DNA of 64,000 nucleotides from Chelativorans sp. ZYF759 (lineage in GTDB: Bacteria; Pseudomonadota; Alphaproteobacteria; Rhizobiales; Rhizobiaceae), in the NCBI RefSeq assembly GCF_012911015.1, contig NZ_WVVV01000005.1, positions 262,608 through 326,607 of the forward strand, given 5' to 3'. Below are positions 28,316 through 36,256 of this stretch, one piece after another. The stretch's first letter is position 1; the number at the start of each line of letters is the position of its first letter. The notes under the pieces were generated by a model. It did not search any database. It was not told where the DNA came from and worked only from the letters and a program-made list of their open reading frames with translations. The position numbers and the translations under genes are program-made.

Positions 28316-29404
28316 ATGGAAGCACCTACGAAAATCTACGCCGCATCCACCGCCGCAGCAGCACTTGTGGCGGGGATACTCGTGGCGCCGAGCCCCGCAT
28401 CCGCCGATTTTTCGGGTCAGACAATCGAGATCATCGTGCCCTTCGCGCCGGGCGGCGCGACCGACGTCGCCGCGCGCTTTCTCGAGAAATACCTGGAACG
28501 GCATCTCGCCGGCAATCCGAATGTAGAGGTCGTCAACCGGGAGGGCGGCGGCTCTATCCTGGGCGCCAACTGGTTTGAAGCGAATGCCCGACCCGATGGC
28601 CAGCGGGTGCTGTTCACCACCTCGTCGACGGCCAATCCATATGTGCTCGGCCAGCCCGAAGTGGAATATGACCTTGCCGCCTACCGCGTGGCTTACGGTC
28701 TCCCCTTCGGCAGCGTAACCTATGTCTCGTCCGCCACCGGCATTGCCACCGTTGAGGACTTCGCCAATGCCGAAGGACTAATCTACGGCGGCATCGGCGC
28801 GGCGGCGAGCGACCTGCCGACACTTCTGTCCTTCGAACTGTTCGACGTCGACGTGCAGTCGGCGCTCGGCTTCACCGGACGCGGTCCAATCCGTCTCTCC
28901 TTCGAGCGCGGAGAGACCAATGTCGACTTCCAGTTCACGCCCGTCTACCTGACCCAGGTCGCCGACACCGTGGAGGCAGGCAACGCGGTCGCCCTCATGT
29001 CGGGCGGCTACATGGCCGCTGACGGCAACATGACAGATCGCGATCCAGCCGTCCCGGATCTGCCCTCCGTCTATGAGGCCTACGTGGATTTGCACGGTGA
29101 AGCGCCAAGCGGCGTGGAGTGGGACGCCTACAACGCAATGGCGGCCCTTACCCTCGGCTTCGGCCTTTCGGCATATCTGCACGCGGACACGCCGGAAGAG
29201 ATCATTCAGCTCTATGCGGATGCCGTGGAGCGGATCAATGCCGATCCTGAGTTCCTGGAAGAATCGCAGCAGGTCGTCGGCGGCTACCCGCTGTCCTCGC
29301 CGATTGAAGCCGAAGGCCCGTTGCGTGCGGCGCTCCAGCCCTCTGACGAGGTTCGCGAGTACCTCATCAACCTTCTATCTGAAAAATACGATGTCGATTT
29401 CTAG
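28316..29404 (+). CDS. tripartite tricarboxylate transporter substrate-binding protein (TctC/Bug)
   Basis: A 362-residue periplasmic receptor with a signal peptide (residues 1-31, ending ASADF). The TctC/Bug start IIVPFAPGGATDVAARFLEKYL is present, followed by the NREGGGSILGANW region that contacts ligand carboxylates. AGGAGG precedes the start. It is somewhat longer than typical members. It feeds the following TctA-TctB fusion. Confidence 0.9.
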   Translation: MEAPTKIYAASTAAAALVAGILVAPSPASADFSGQTIEIIVPFAPGGATDVAARFLEKYLERHLAGNPNVEVVNREGGGSILGANWFEANARPDGQRVLFTTSSTANPYVLGQPEVEYDLAAYRVAYGLPFGSVTYVSSATGIATVEDFANAEGLIYGGIGAAASDLPTLLSFELFDVDVQSALGFTGRGPIRLSFERGETNVDFQFTPVYLTQVADTVEAGNAVALMSGGYMAADGNMTDRDPAVPDLPSVYEAYVDLHGEAPSGVEWDAYNAMAALTLGFGLSAYLHADTPEEIIQLYADAVERINADPEFLEESQQVVGGYPLSSPIEAEGPLRAALQPSDEVREYLINLLSEKYDVDF

Positions 29405-29426
29405 CATCAGTTAGACTCAGGTCGAC

Positions 29427-29459
29427 CGGCGGTCGTGCTTCGGCACCGCCGCCTTTTTC
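29427..29459 (+). terminator. intrinsic terminator or attenuator between tctC and tctAB
   Basis: CGGCGGT pairs with ACCGCCG around an 11-nt loop and is followed by CCTTTTT. It lies 22 bp after the binding-protein stop and 19 bp before the permease gene, so partial termination would give excess binding protein. Confidence 0.7.
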
Positions 29460-29478
29460 TCACGGGGAACACTTCCTG

Positions 29479-31443
29479 ATGGAACACGCTCTGGCTGCCC
29501 TGAGCGAGCTTTTCGAACCAATGCGCCTGTTGGCACTGTTCACCGGGATGATTGCCGGAATGCTATTCGGCATGATGCCAGGCCTGGGCGGCGTCGCGGC
29601 AGTGTCGATTATGCTGCCCTTCATCTTCCTGTTTGACGCGATGGGCGGGCTGGCGTTGTTGCTCGGCGCGATCGCGGTGGTCTACACCTCCGACACCATC
29701 ACATCGGTGATGCTTGGCGCCCCCGGTTCCCCGGCTTCGGCCCCGACTGCCATCGAGGGCCACGCCATGGCCAAACGCGGCGAGGCCTCGACAGCGCTCA
29801 GCGTCGGCTTCCTGTCCTCTATGCTGGGTGGATTGGTGGGCGCAGTCACGCTTGCGCTGGCAATACCCATCGCGGGACCGATCGTGCTCGCGCTTGGCAC
29901 ACCCGAACTGCTGATGTTTGCCCTCGTGGGTCTCTATTTCGCGTCAAGCATGGTCGGCAAGGATCTTGCCGTCGGCATTCTGGCCGGCTGTTTCGGGCTG
30001 CTTCTCGGCACCATAGGCCCTGCCCCGGCTGCAGCAAATTTCAGGTTCACCTTCGGACAGGCTTATCTTCTCGACGGGCTGTCGCTGACCATCGTCGCGC
30101 TGGGCTTGTTCGCTATCGCCGAGGTGATCGGCATGTTGGCTGGGGGCGGTGGCATCTCCAGCGGACGCCAAGTGGTCAGCAACTGGTCGACTGGCTTCGC
30201 CGTGTTCTGGAAACACAAATGGCTTGCCCTGCGCGGAGCGATCATCGGCACGTTTGGCGGCTTCGTGCCGGCCGTTGGAGCCAATGCATCGACGTGGGTC
30301 GCCTATGGCGACGCGATGCGGTCGGCCAAGGACAAGTCGCGTTTCGGCAAGGGGGAACCGCGTGGCATCGCCGCCGCCGAGGGCGCGAACAATGCAACGG
30401 TAATCTCCGATCTCGTGCCGACGTTACTGTTTAGCGTGCCCGGCGGTCCGGCCGCCGCGATCTTTCTCGGCGCGCTGTTCTCGTTTGGCTTCTATCCCGG
30501 ACCGCGGATGGTGAGCGAACAGCCGACGCTGCTCTATCTTATCGTGTGGAGCGTGGCGCTTGCCTCCGTGGTGGGCGCGGCAATTTGCTTTGCCATCACG
30601 CCGCTGATGGCGCGGCTGACCCGCATCCGCTTTGCTCTCATTGCGGCCCCGCTTCTCCTGATCATGGTGGCAGGCGCCTATCAGTCCACCCAGACGCTTG
30701 GCGACATCGCAGTGCTGCTGGTCCTCGGCATCGTAGGCTGGTTCATGAAGCATGCCGACTGGCCGCGTGCGCCGGTTCTGGTGGGTTTCGTGCTGGCGGC
30801 CCCAATGGAGCAGTATTTCTGGCTCTCCAATCAGATCCACGGCTGGAGTTGGCTCGTCCGGCCCGGCGTGCTCATCATAGCCGGCCTCATCGTCGTTCCA
30901 ATGTTGTGGAAGGCGGTCATGGCACGCCGTCGCAAACTCGCCGACGCGGCGGCCGCGATCGGGCTCGAGCCACTGCTGTCGGCAGAGGATGACGGGCCGC
31001 GCGGCACCACCACCTCGCGCCTGATGTTGGCGGTGTTGGCGGTGGCGGTGTTCGCCTATGCCGCCTTCGAGACATCCGGCTTCAGGGCAAATGCAAGGCT
31101 TCTGCCGATGCTGGCCATCATTCCGGGGCTCGCGCTGTCGCTCTTCGTCCTAGTGCGCGAGGTGCGCTCGTTCCTTACCCAGCGCGACGCCTTCATCTTT
31201 GATGCCTGGAATGAGTATCCGGTCGCCGCAATGCTCTTGCTCTACGGCATTGGCATTGCACTCGTTGGACTCAACCTCGCCACGCTCGCCTTCCTATTGT
31301 TCGTGCTCGTCAGATTCGCGGGCATGCGGTGGATCACGGCACTCATCTACACCGGGGTGCTGATCGTGGGCATCAACGGCATGTTCGTGCTGATGCGCCT
31401 GACGCCGCCCGGCGGATACTTTACCAGCGTGAACATCTTCTGA
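29479..31443 (+). CDS. TctA-TctB fusion, tripartite tricarboxylate transporter permease
   Basis: A 654-residue membrane protein. Residues 1-500 are a complete TctA large permease (MMPGLGGVAAVSIMLPF, TSVMLGAPGSPASAPTAIEG, GTFGGFVPAVGANASTWVAY). Residues about 510-654 resemble the four-helix small subunit TctB (SRLMLAVLAVAVFAYAAFE, NEYPVAAMLLLYGIGIAL). The two subunits are usually separate genes; here they form one open frame with a polar linker (MARRRKLADAAAAIGLEPL to DDGPRG). It imports a carboxylate using the ion gradient. Confidence 0.87.
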   Translation: MEHALAALSELFEPMRLLALFTGMIAGMLFGMMPGLGGVAAVSIMLPFIFLFDAMGGLALLLGAIAVVYTSDTITSVMLGAPGSPASAPTAIEGHAMAKRGEASTALSVGFLSSMLGGLVGAVTLALAIPIAGPIVLALGTPELLMFALVGLYFASSMVGKDLAVGILAGCFGLLLGTIGPAPAAANFRFTFGQAYLLDGLSLTIVALGLFAIAEVIGMLAGGGGISSGRQVVSNWSTGFAVFWKHKWLALRGAIIGTFGGFVPAVGANASTWVAYGDAMRSAKDKSRFGKGEPRGIAAAEGANNATVISDLVPTLLFSVPGGPAAAIFLGALFSFGFYPGPRMVSEQPTLLYLIVWSVALASVVGAAICFAITPLMARLTRIRFALIAAPLLLIMVAGAYQSTQTLGDIAVLLVLGIVGWFMKHADWPRAPVLVGFVLAAPMEQYFWLSNQIHGWSWLVRPGVLIIAGLIVVPMLWKAVMARRRKLADAAAAIGLEPLLSAEDDGPRGTTTSRLMLAVLAVAVFAYAAFETSGFRANARLLPMLAIIPGLALSLFVLVREVRSFLTQRDAFIFDAWNEYPVAAMLLLYGIGIALVGLNLATLAFLLFVLVRFAGMRWITALIYTGVLIVGINGMFVLMRLTPPGGYFTSVNIF

Positions 31444-31833
31444 TCACAGGGCCGGAAACCACTTCGTTTTGTCGGCGGGTGTGCAATGCCGCCTGCTGTC
31501 GATTTGGCGGCCTTCAGTCCATTACGAGGGCAGGGCGACAAGCAGTTCCTAGCATCCCCTTCCTGGCTATAGCCGTCAGGTACTCCAAAGTGCTGTCCGG
31601 CAAAGCAGTCGCGCCGAGACAGCAGAGTGGATCGGCCGCGGCAATTGGACGATCGGACAGACGGGACGACAGACGGTGGAGCAGAGGCCCCGATCCCGCA
31701 GAACACCGCAACTTTTGTGAACATCGACCCGTTGGAGCACCGACAAAACCTGCAAATCTCTGCCATGTCTGGAGTGAATAGGCCGCAACCGCCCGGAATC
31801 CGCGGACTTTAGCAACGTGGCTAATTATGAAGA
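31444..31833. other. intergenic stretch left of the island
   Basis: About 390 bp with only overlapping shadow frames. No tRNA gene is found although the adjoining island looks like a tRNA-Ser-type integration. Confidence 0.5.
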
Positions 31834-31847
31834 TGGCGGAGAGGGGG
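31834..31847. repeat. candidate left attachment core (attL)
   Basis: TGGCGGAGAGGGGG recurs at 44731-44744 in the same orientation. It resembles the complement of a tRNA-Ser 3' end. The DNA between the copies carries the integrase next to the right copy. Confidence 0.6.
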
Positions 31848-31897
31848 TCAGCGGACTATCCCGGAAGTGTGCGGTCTTGCGGGCGGACAAATATGCG

Positions 31898-31926
31898 CAC
31901 GTGCCAGACCACGTGCCTAAGAGCAG
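31898..31926. repeat. arm-type repeats inside the left island end
   Basis: Two CACGTGCC octamers spaced 12 bp apart (31898, 31910) followed by TAAGAGCAG. A near-identical 29-bp block is at 44554-44582, 49 bp upstream of the integrase start. They are probable integrase or accessory arm sites. Confidence 0.6.
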
Positions 31927-31932
31927 GCCAAC

Positions 31933-31941
31933 GTTAACCTA
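31933..31941 (+). promoter_or_regulatory. island promoter motif, copy 1
   Basis: GTTAACCTA, about 95 bp upstream of the first island gene. It matches three other island promoter regions (34055, 41159, 42347). Confidence 0.45.
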
Positions 31942-32033
31942 CTGGAGTAACACGCGAATCCGCTGGCCGGTTCGAGTGGATGTTCGCCCGCGACCAAGCG
32001 ATTGTCTCCTTACGAACAAGGAGGCAGACCGCC

Positions 32034-32270
32034 ATGAACATCACCATCGTCACCACCGAGACAGCCGCCAAGTGGACCAACACCTACACCCAGCAGGTCA
32101 CGCCCGGCGCCGAGTACGAGGAGTGCTTCAGCGCCGCAGAGCGCGACCGCCTCGACCGGGGCGAGGTGGTGATGCGGGAGAGCCACGGGGTGGTCAGCAC
32201 CATCGTCAACGCCACCGCGCTGGCCCTCAAGGCCATTGAGGCCCACGGCGACCTGACGGTAGCACGCTGA
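32034..32270 (+). CDS. hypothetical island protein
   Basis: A 78-residue protein beginning MNITIVTTETAAKWTNTYTQ, of unknown family. AAGGAGG just upstream decides this start over an in-frame upstream one. Its stop overlaps the start of the next gene (ATGA-type overlap at 32270), so the two form an operon. No signal peptide or membrane segment is seen. Confidence 0.7.
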   Translation: MNITIVTTETAAKWTNTYTQQVTPGAEYEECFSAAERDRLDRGEVVMRESHGVVSTIVNATALALKAIEAHGDLTVAR

Positions 32271-32623
32271 TGGAGGCCCGGCCGATGACCATCCCAACCC
32301 ACCACCACCACAAGGCAGGCGCCCGGCTCCACATCACAGGTCGGGCGACCGTGGCCGAGGTCATGGACTACAGCCGCGACAACGGCCTCACGGCCGAGCA
32401 GACGGCCGAGGTCCTCGAAGGCTGGCAGGCCGCTCGGGATACAGGCGCCAAGTCGCTGCGGGACATCCGCTGGGCGACGGATGCCCGGCCGATGACGGAC
32501 GAGGAGTTCCTCGCGCACTGGGATGCGCTCATTGAGGCCGCTGCGCTCGAAGGCGATGAGGCTGAGGTCGAGCGTCTGATGCTCGCGCTGGGCGAGGCCA
32601 TCACCATCCGCTACCCCGGCTGA
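32270..32623 (+). CDS. hypothetical island protein
   Basis: A 117-residue, mostly helical acidic protein of unknown family, translationally coupled to the preceding gene; ATG 32285 is an alternative start. Several segments (TAEQTAEVLEGWQAA, MTDEEFLAHWDALIEA) look like short amphipathic helices. It is followed 15 bp later by a strong paired hairpin. Confidence 0.65.
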   Translation: MEARPMTIPTHHHHKAGARLHITGRATVAEVMDYSRDNGLTAEQTAEVLEGWQAARDTGAKSLRDIRWATDARPMTDEEFLAHWDALIEAAALEGDEAEVERLMLALGEAITIRYPG

Positions 32624-32637
32624 CGGGCTGCGCCACA

Positions 32638-32692
32638 CGCCAGTATCGCTAAGGGCTCCCAGCTGGGAGCCCTGCTCGTTGCGATACTGGCG
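32638..32692. repeat. GTATCGC/GCGATAC hairpin element a
   Basis: Outer arms CGCCAGTATCGC and GCGATACTGGCG are perfect complements. Inside lies the 20-bp perfect palindrome GGGCTCCCAGCTGGGAGCCC. It is between convergent gene ends (32623 and 32714) and probably serves as a bidirectional terminator. It is one of five elements with the same outer arms. Confidence 0.75.
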
Positions 32693-32713
32693 ATGTGGCA
32701 TCTGTATCGAACT

Positions 32714-33958
32714 CTACCAGTCCTGTTCCCAGTCCGCGTCGATTGGACCGTCCCGGTCAATATCCTTGCGGAGCCTTACGGTTGTCGCGACAACCTCCAA
32801 GAGCTGAACGGCATCGATGCTCCGAGGGTGCATGGTCGGATTGCGAATACCAATCAGCCGCTCAATGTCGACCTGCAGACGTTCACGCCTGCGGAATACC
32901 TCTCCGAACAGGGCATCCCAGTTATCGCGACGTAGGATGATCGAACACACTTCACCGAGGTGCAGGAAGTGGTGGAGCGGGGCAAAGCTCTCTCCTCGTC
33001 GTAGCGCCTCCTTCCGCCGCGTCTTGGTCGCAAGCAACAGGTCGCCGGGAGCGCGGTGCTTCAACCATTCTATGCCCGCCACGGCTTCCAGTCTGCAGGC
33101 AACGAACTCTCTCAGATATACCTCGAAGGTATCTATCACCCGGAAGGCGCCGACCTTGGGCTGAGACGCGGCGACGTGGACCTCAACCGGACCGAGGTTC
33201 AAGACAGCCACGGCACGGGCACCCTGCTGGCGACCCGCCTCCGCTATACCACTGTCGATGAATATCTCGACGACGTCCGTTGGCTTGGCCTCGACAAGTC
33301 CCTGGTCCACCTCCGCTTCCCGATATACTTCTCGCCTCACCTCTCGATGGCGCCAGAAGGATTGAGGGAGGTCAATCCTCGTGCGGTAGCTGCCCAGGAG
33401 TGATTCGAAGGCAACCTTGCTCGCGAGCGCGCCGGGTCGGAGGAGGCTGGTGGCTTCAGCGAAGGCTGCCACCTTCAAGTGAGTCGTGACCAATGGTCCA
33501 CTCGCGAGCGCTAGCCTTTCGGACACTAGGGCACCCCCGGCCGCTAGCGCCAAGCTGCCCGTGGCGAACTTCGCCTGCTCGCCTATGGCGCGCAGCGGCG
33601 CGAAGGCTTCTTGGATGCGACTCTGCAGCCGCGCCATCTCCTGGACCACGCTGGGCGTTGGACCGAAGATATCTGCTATGCGCGCGCTCGTTAGTTGACT
33701 GAATTCGCGCGACCACTCCGTCATCCTCGCGGCCTCGGCCAGTGACCCTGCCGCTTGAAACTGCGCGATGGCGCCGAAGCTCTGTCGCTCGATTGCCTCA
33801 ATAGCCGTCCGAGCTTGCAGGGCGCCGTCAGCCATATGTGCTGCACGAGCTGCCGCACCCTGGAGTGCTGACGCGTCACCAATATGCTTCATCAAGCGCG
33901 AAGCGGGCGTGTCCGAGAGCTGCTCCGTGGGCTGCAGGAACTTCGATATGTCGACCAT
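32714..33958 (-). CDS. HEPN-domain protein, Swt1-like
   Basis: A 414-residue protein. The N-terminal half is alanine-rich and helical (residues about 25-170), likely coiled or a scaffold. The C-terminal 150 residues resemble the HEPN_Swt1 domain: YLREFVACRLEAVAGIEWLK, then FAPLHHFLHLGEVCSIILRR and NWDALFGEVF. They end in IRNPTMHPR, which fits the catalytic Rx4H motif. HEPN proteins of this kind are often ribonucleases in RNA quality control or antiphage defence. GAGGCG precedes the start. It is a stand-alone gene in a mobile island, so a defence or abortive-infection role is a fair inference, not shown. Confidence 0.7.
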   Translation of the reverse strand: MVDISKFLQPTEQLSDTPASRLMKHIGDASALQGAAARAAHMADGALQARTAIEAIERQSFGAIAQFQAAGSLAEAARMTEWSREFSQLTSARIADIFGPTPSVVQEMARLQSRIQEAFAPLRAIGEQAKFATGSLALAAGGALVSERLALASGPLVTTHLKVAAFAEATSLLRPGALASKVAFESLLGSYRTRIDLPQSFWRHREVRREVYREAEVDQGLVEAKPTDVVEIFIDSGIAEAGRQQGARAVAVLNLGPVEVHVAASQPKVGAFRVIDTFEVYLREFVACRLEAVAGIEWLKHRAPGDLLLATKTRRKEALRRGESFAPLHHFLHLGEVCSIILRRDNWDALFGEVFRRRERLQVDIERLIGIRNPTMHPRSIDAVQLLEVVATTVRLRKDIDRDGPIDADWEQDW

Positions 33959-34054
33959 GACGTCGCCTCAGCGGTGATTCTACGTGAACAAATGTAGCAC
34001 ATCTGCCCGCTGCGGAATACCCGACCAGGTCTCCGTCCCCTGCTCAGGCCAAAC

Positions 34055-34063
34055 ATTAACCTA
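34055..34063. promoter_or_regulatory. island promoter motif, copy 2
   Basis: ATTAACCTA lies in the divergent region between the HEPN gene and the small HTH gene at 34156 and matches the other GTTAACC-type sites. Confidence 0.4.
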
Positions 34064-34155
34064 GACCACCAACCTAGCATCATGGCCACACTTCCGACTG
34101 GCGTTGCTCCTCGAAGCAAGCGGTAACAGGACACCGCACTCACAGGAGACCAACC

Positions 34156-34647
34156 ATGACCACCAGCAACCACTACCGTAAGGCCCGCGCCCTCGTCGCC
34201 AAGATTGAAGCCAACGGCTGCACGGCCGGCGAGGCCGCTTCGGCCCTGCAGACCGCTTCCGACATCGTCGCCAAGCATGGCCTCGAGCCGAGCCGCATCG
34301 ACTGGCCCGTTGCCCCGGCCGGGTACACGGTCGAGGGGACGCTAGGCGTCGACGCCAAGGTCATCAAGGTCGAGGCCGAGGAGCCCGCCACGACCAACGC
34401 CCCGAAGACGCCGCGCCGACCATCTAGCCGAAAGCTACCTCCGCGCACCCGCGCCGCAGGAGAGCCGACACAGGGCGAGCGGGTTGCTGAGATGGTCGAC
34501 CGACCTGACGGCACCTCGCTCGTCGAAATCATCGAGGCCCTCGAAATTCTGCCCCACAGCGCGCGAGCGTTGATTACCGTTCACCTCAGGAAAAAGCGAG
34601 GCTGGAAGGTCGTCTGCCGCGACGGTCGCTACTATCGCGAGGGATAG
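34156..34647 (+). CDS. DUF2786-like / DUF3489-like small DNA-binding-type protein
   Basis: A 163-residue protein. Residues 5-50 (HYRKARALVAKIEANGCTAG to KHGLEPS) resemble DUF2786. Residues about 100-163 (LVEIIEALEILPHSARALIT then RDGRYYREG) resemble the winged-helix-like DUF3489 domain. A linker rich in proline and basic residues separates them. CAGGAG precedes the start. A related C-terminal domain occurs in the nearby gene at 34954. A perfect hairpin terminator follows. The function is unknown; DNA or RNA binding is inferred. Confidence 0.7.
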   Translation: MTTSNHYRKARALVAKIEANGCTAGEAASALQTASDIVAKHGLEPSRIDWPVAPAGYTVEGTLGVDAKVIKVEAEEPATTNAPKTPRRPSSRKLPPRTRAAGEPTQGERVAEMVDRPDGTSLVEIIEALEILPHSARALITVHLRKKRGWKVVCRDGRYYREG

Positions 34648-34668
34648 ACCGGGCGCATCATGACGTAG

Positions 34669-34689
34669 GGCCGGGAGCGCTTCCCGGCC
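34669..34689 (+). terminator. hairpin terminator
   Basis: GGCCGGGA pairs with TCCCGGCC around a 5-nt loop, 22 bp after the stop of the small HTH gene. Only a weak T-run follows. Confidence 0.6.
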
Positions 34690-34793
34690 TTGTCGCGTCC
34701 ACACGGGCGGTCCCGCTCCTCGGCCCACCACCATCCGCCCGGCTGGGATACGGCGCCACGCGGGCCGCTCGTGGCCGCAGGTCGCAGGAAGCG

Positions 34794-34903
34794 GGTCCAT
34801 GGCTGAATCGGCCAATATTCGCCGCGAGATATCAGGGGGTTATGAGGCGGAAACGCACGTATCGCTCGAATCTGGCGTCCCTGTAGGGGTCGGAAAGCGA
34901 TAC
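34794..34903. repeat. 110-bp island repeat, copy b, with hairpin element
   Basis: It begins GGTCCATGGCTGAATCGGCC and ends in the hairpin GTATCGCT (34859-34866) / AGCGATAC (34896-34903) with an inner CCCTGTAGGG. Related copies are at 40134-40245 and 41213-41311. It sits between convergent gene ends. An open frame 34799-34969 encodes 56 residues but is not clearly a gene. Confidence 0.75.
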
Positions 34904-34953
34904 TGGACGGAACCCCGCATCTCCGGGCTTCTCGGGCCGCACCGCGACACCTC

Positions 34954-35448
34954 CTACCTCATCCTGTAGCGTCCTTCTTCGAATAAGGCCCGGCCTCCGA
35001 CACGGCGCGAGTTGATGCTGATCAGCGCCTTGATGCTAATCGGCTTGCAGCCCAGCTCCGCCACAGCCTCCTCGACCGAGACGCCCTGTGGGCGGCGCAG
35101 CAACTCGATGATGCGGGCGGCGCTGGAGCCAGGCTTGGGCGGGCGGACGGTCTTGGTCCTCTCAGGCTCATCGGCTTTCGGCGCCGTCGCGATGGGCTGC
35201 TCGACCGGCTCCGCCGCGACGGGCACCTCGGGCGCCATCTCGTCGGGCTGGCACGCTTGCACCTGGAGGGGCGGGATGATCGAGTTGCATAGAACGACCC
35301 GGCCGTCTCGCCAGGCGTGGCCTGGTGGTGGCGCAGGCCAGGTGTCGTCGGGCAGGGATGAGCGCGCTGCGGCTGAGAGTGCTGCGGCGCGCTCAGGGTA
35401 GGTCAGCTCGGTGTCGGCCGCTCGGGCCAGGAGGTGGCGGGTGTCCAT
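34954..35448 (-). CDS. DUF3489-like small HTH protein
   Basis: A 164-residue protein whose last 60 residues (SSAARIIELLRRPQGVSVEE onward, ending EEGRYRMR) align with the C-terminus of the gene at 34156. The N-terminal part has YPERAAALSAAARSSLPDD and a proline-rich stretch (PPPGHAWRDG). GAGGAAA lies before the start. It borders the word-repeat region directly, its start only 111 bp from module A, so it is a candidate partner of those modules by position only. Confidence 0.65.
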   Translation of the reverse strand: MDTRHLLARAADTELTYPERAAALSAAARSSLPDDTWPAPPPGHAWRDGRVVLCNSIIPPLQVQACQPDEMAPEVPVAAEPVEQPIATAPKADEPERTKTVRPPKPGSSAARIIELLRRPQGVSVEEAVAELGCKPISIKALISINSRRVGGRALFEEGRYRMR

Positions 35449-35558
35449 CGGGTTTCCTCGTCCATGGGGGCGAGGAGGAGTCTGGCTTGGTAGGCGGGAC
35501 GAAATCCACCCTGATCATGTTGGCGGGTGGGCGCGAGATGCTGAGAATCCTCTCGTCG

Positions 35559-35866
35559 CGAGGAATAGCAGAAGCCCGGAGTTGCGCGGTTCCCACCGTT
35601 GGCCCGTTTACCGCTGGCCTTTGCCCATTGGCCTCTGGCCTTTGCCCAAAGGCCAGAGATTCCGTTGGCCTGGCCAGTACTCTCAAGAAGCCCGGAAACC
35701 TGCGGAGGCCAACGGTGAGGCCAATATGGAGGCCAACGGTCCTCGGGCCTGCTGCAGCACTCAGGCCAACGGTGGGCCACTAAGGCCCACCAGTTGGCCT
35801 GAGCGCGCGTCCCCTGGCCTGGCTCCATTGGCCTGCGAGCCTTCGAGGTGAAGTAGAAGAGCGCGC
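35559..35866 (+). repeat. word-repeat module A (word TGGCC/GGCCA)
   Basis: The head contains TAGCAGAAGCCCGGAGTT (35566-35583) and the tail GAAGTAGAAGAGCGCGC (35850-35866). Between them TGGCC occurs nine times and GGCCA seven times within 235 bp, one pair overlapping. Helices visible: TCTGGCCTTT/AAAGGCCAGA (35634-35657); CCGTTGGCCT/AGGCCAACGG (35662-35715), which encloses a second AGAAGCCCGG element; and AGGCCAAC+GGTGGGCC with GGCCCACC+GTTGGCCT (35763-35800). Probably a structured non-coding RNA or DNA element; function unknown. Confidence 0.85.
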
Positions 35867-35930
35867 GGTGGCGCTGGCGGCGAGGAAGCCCGCCCGCCAG
35901 CCAGGCAATAAGCCCAGAATTCCCTCGTCT

Positions 35931-36256
35931 CGAGGAATAGCAGAAGCCCGGAATTGCGCGGTTCTCACCGTGGTCCGCTTTACCGTGGTCCGATGCCCTG
36001 GTCTGGTCCGATTTGGGCCTGTTTGGCCAAAGCGGACCACGGCGGACCACGGCGGACCAGGATTGCAGAAAGCCCGGAACTCTGGGCGGACCACGGTCGG
36101 ACCACGGTGGGACCACGGTGCTCAGGGCTTGCACGCTGTGCCCCGGACCAAGGACCCCTTGAAGGGGGGTCCATGGTCCGGGCGCGGCAGCCGTGGTCCG
36201 GTCCATGGTCCAAGCAGTAGATTGGTCCGAGGAATCCTCGAAGTAGAAGAGCGCGC
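35931..36256 (+). repeat. word-repeat module B (word TGGTCC/GGACCA)
   Basis: It has the same head (34-bp match to module A with one difference) and the same 17-bp tail (36240-36256) as module A. The internal word is TGGTCC seven times and GGACCA seven times in 258 bp; chance expectation is about 0.1. Helices: TGGTCCG/CGGACCA (36004-36039), and CCGGACCA+GGACCCC with GGGGTCC+TGGTCCGG (36143-36182). The internal AGAAAGCCCGGAACT element is at 36067. Confidence 0.85.

Noticed and set aside
31834..31925. Intact tRNA-Ser at the island boundary
   Set aside because: Only the last 14 bases resemble a tRNA 3' end; no T-loop or anticodon stem can be formed on either side.
34799..34969. A 56-residue gene within repeat copy b
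   Set aside because: The same repeat is closed by stops or lacks a start in copies c and d, so the open frame is probably incidental.
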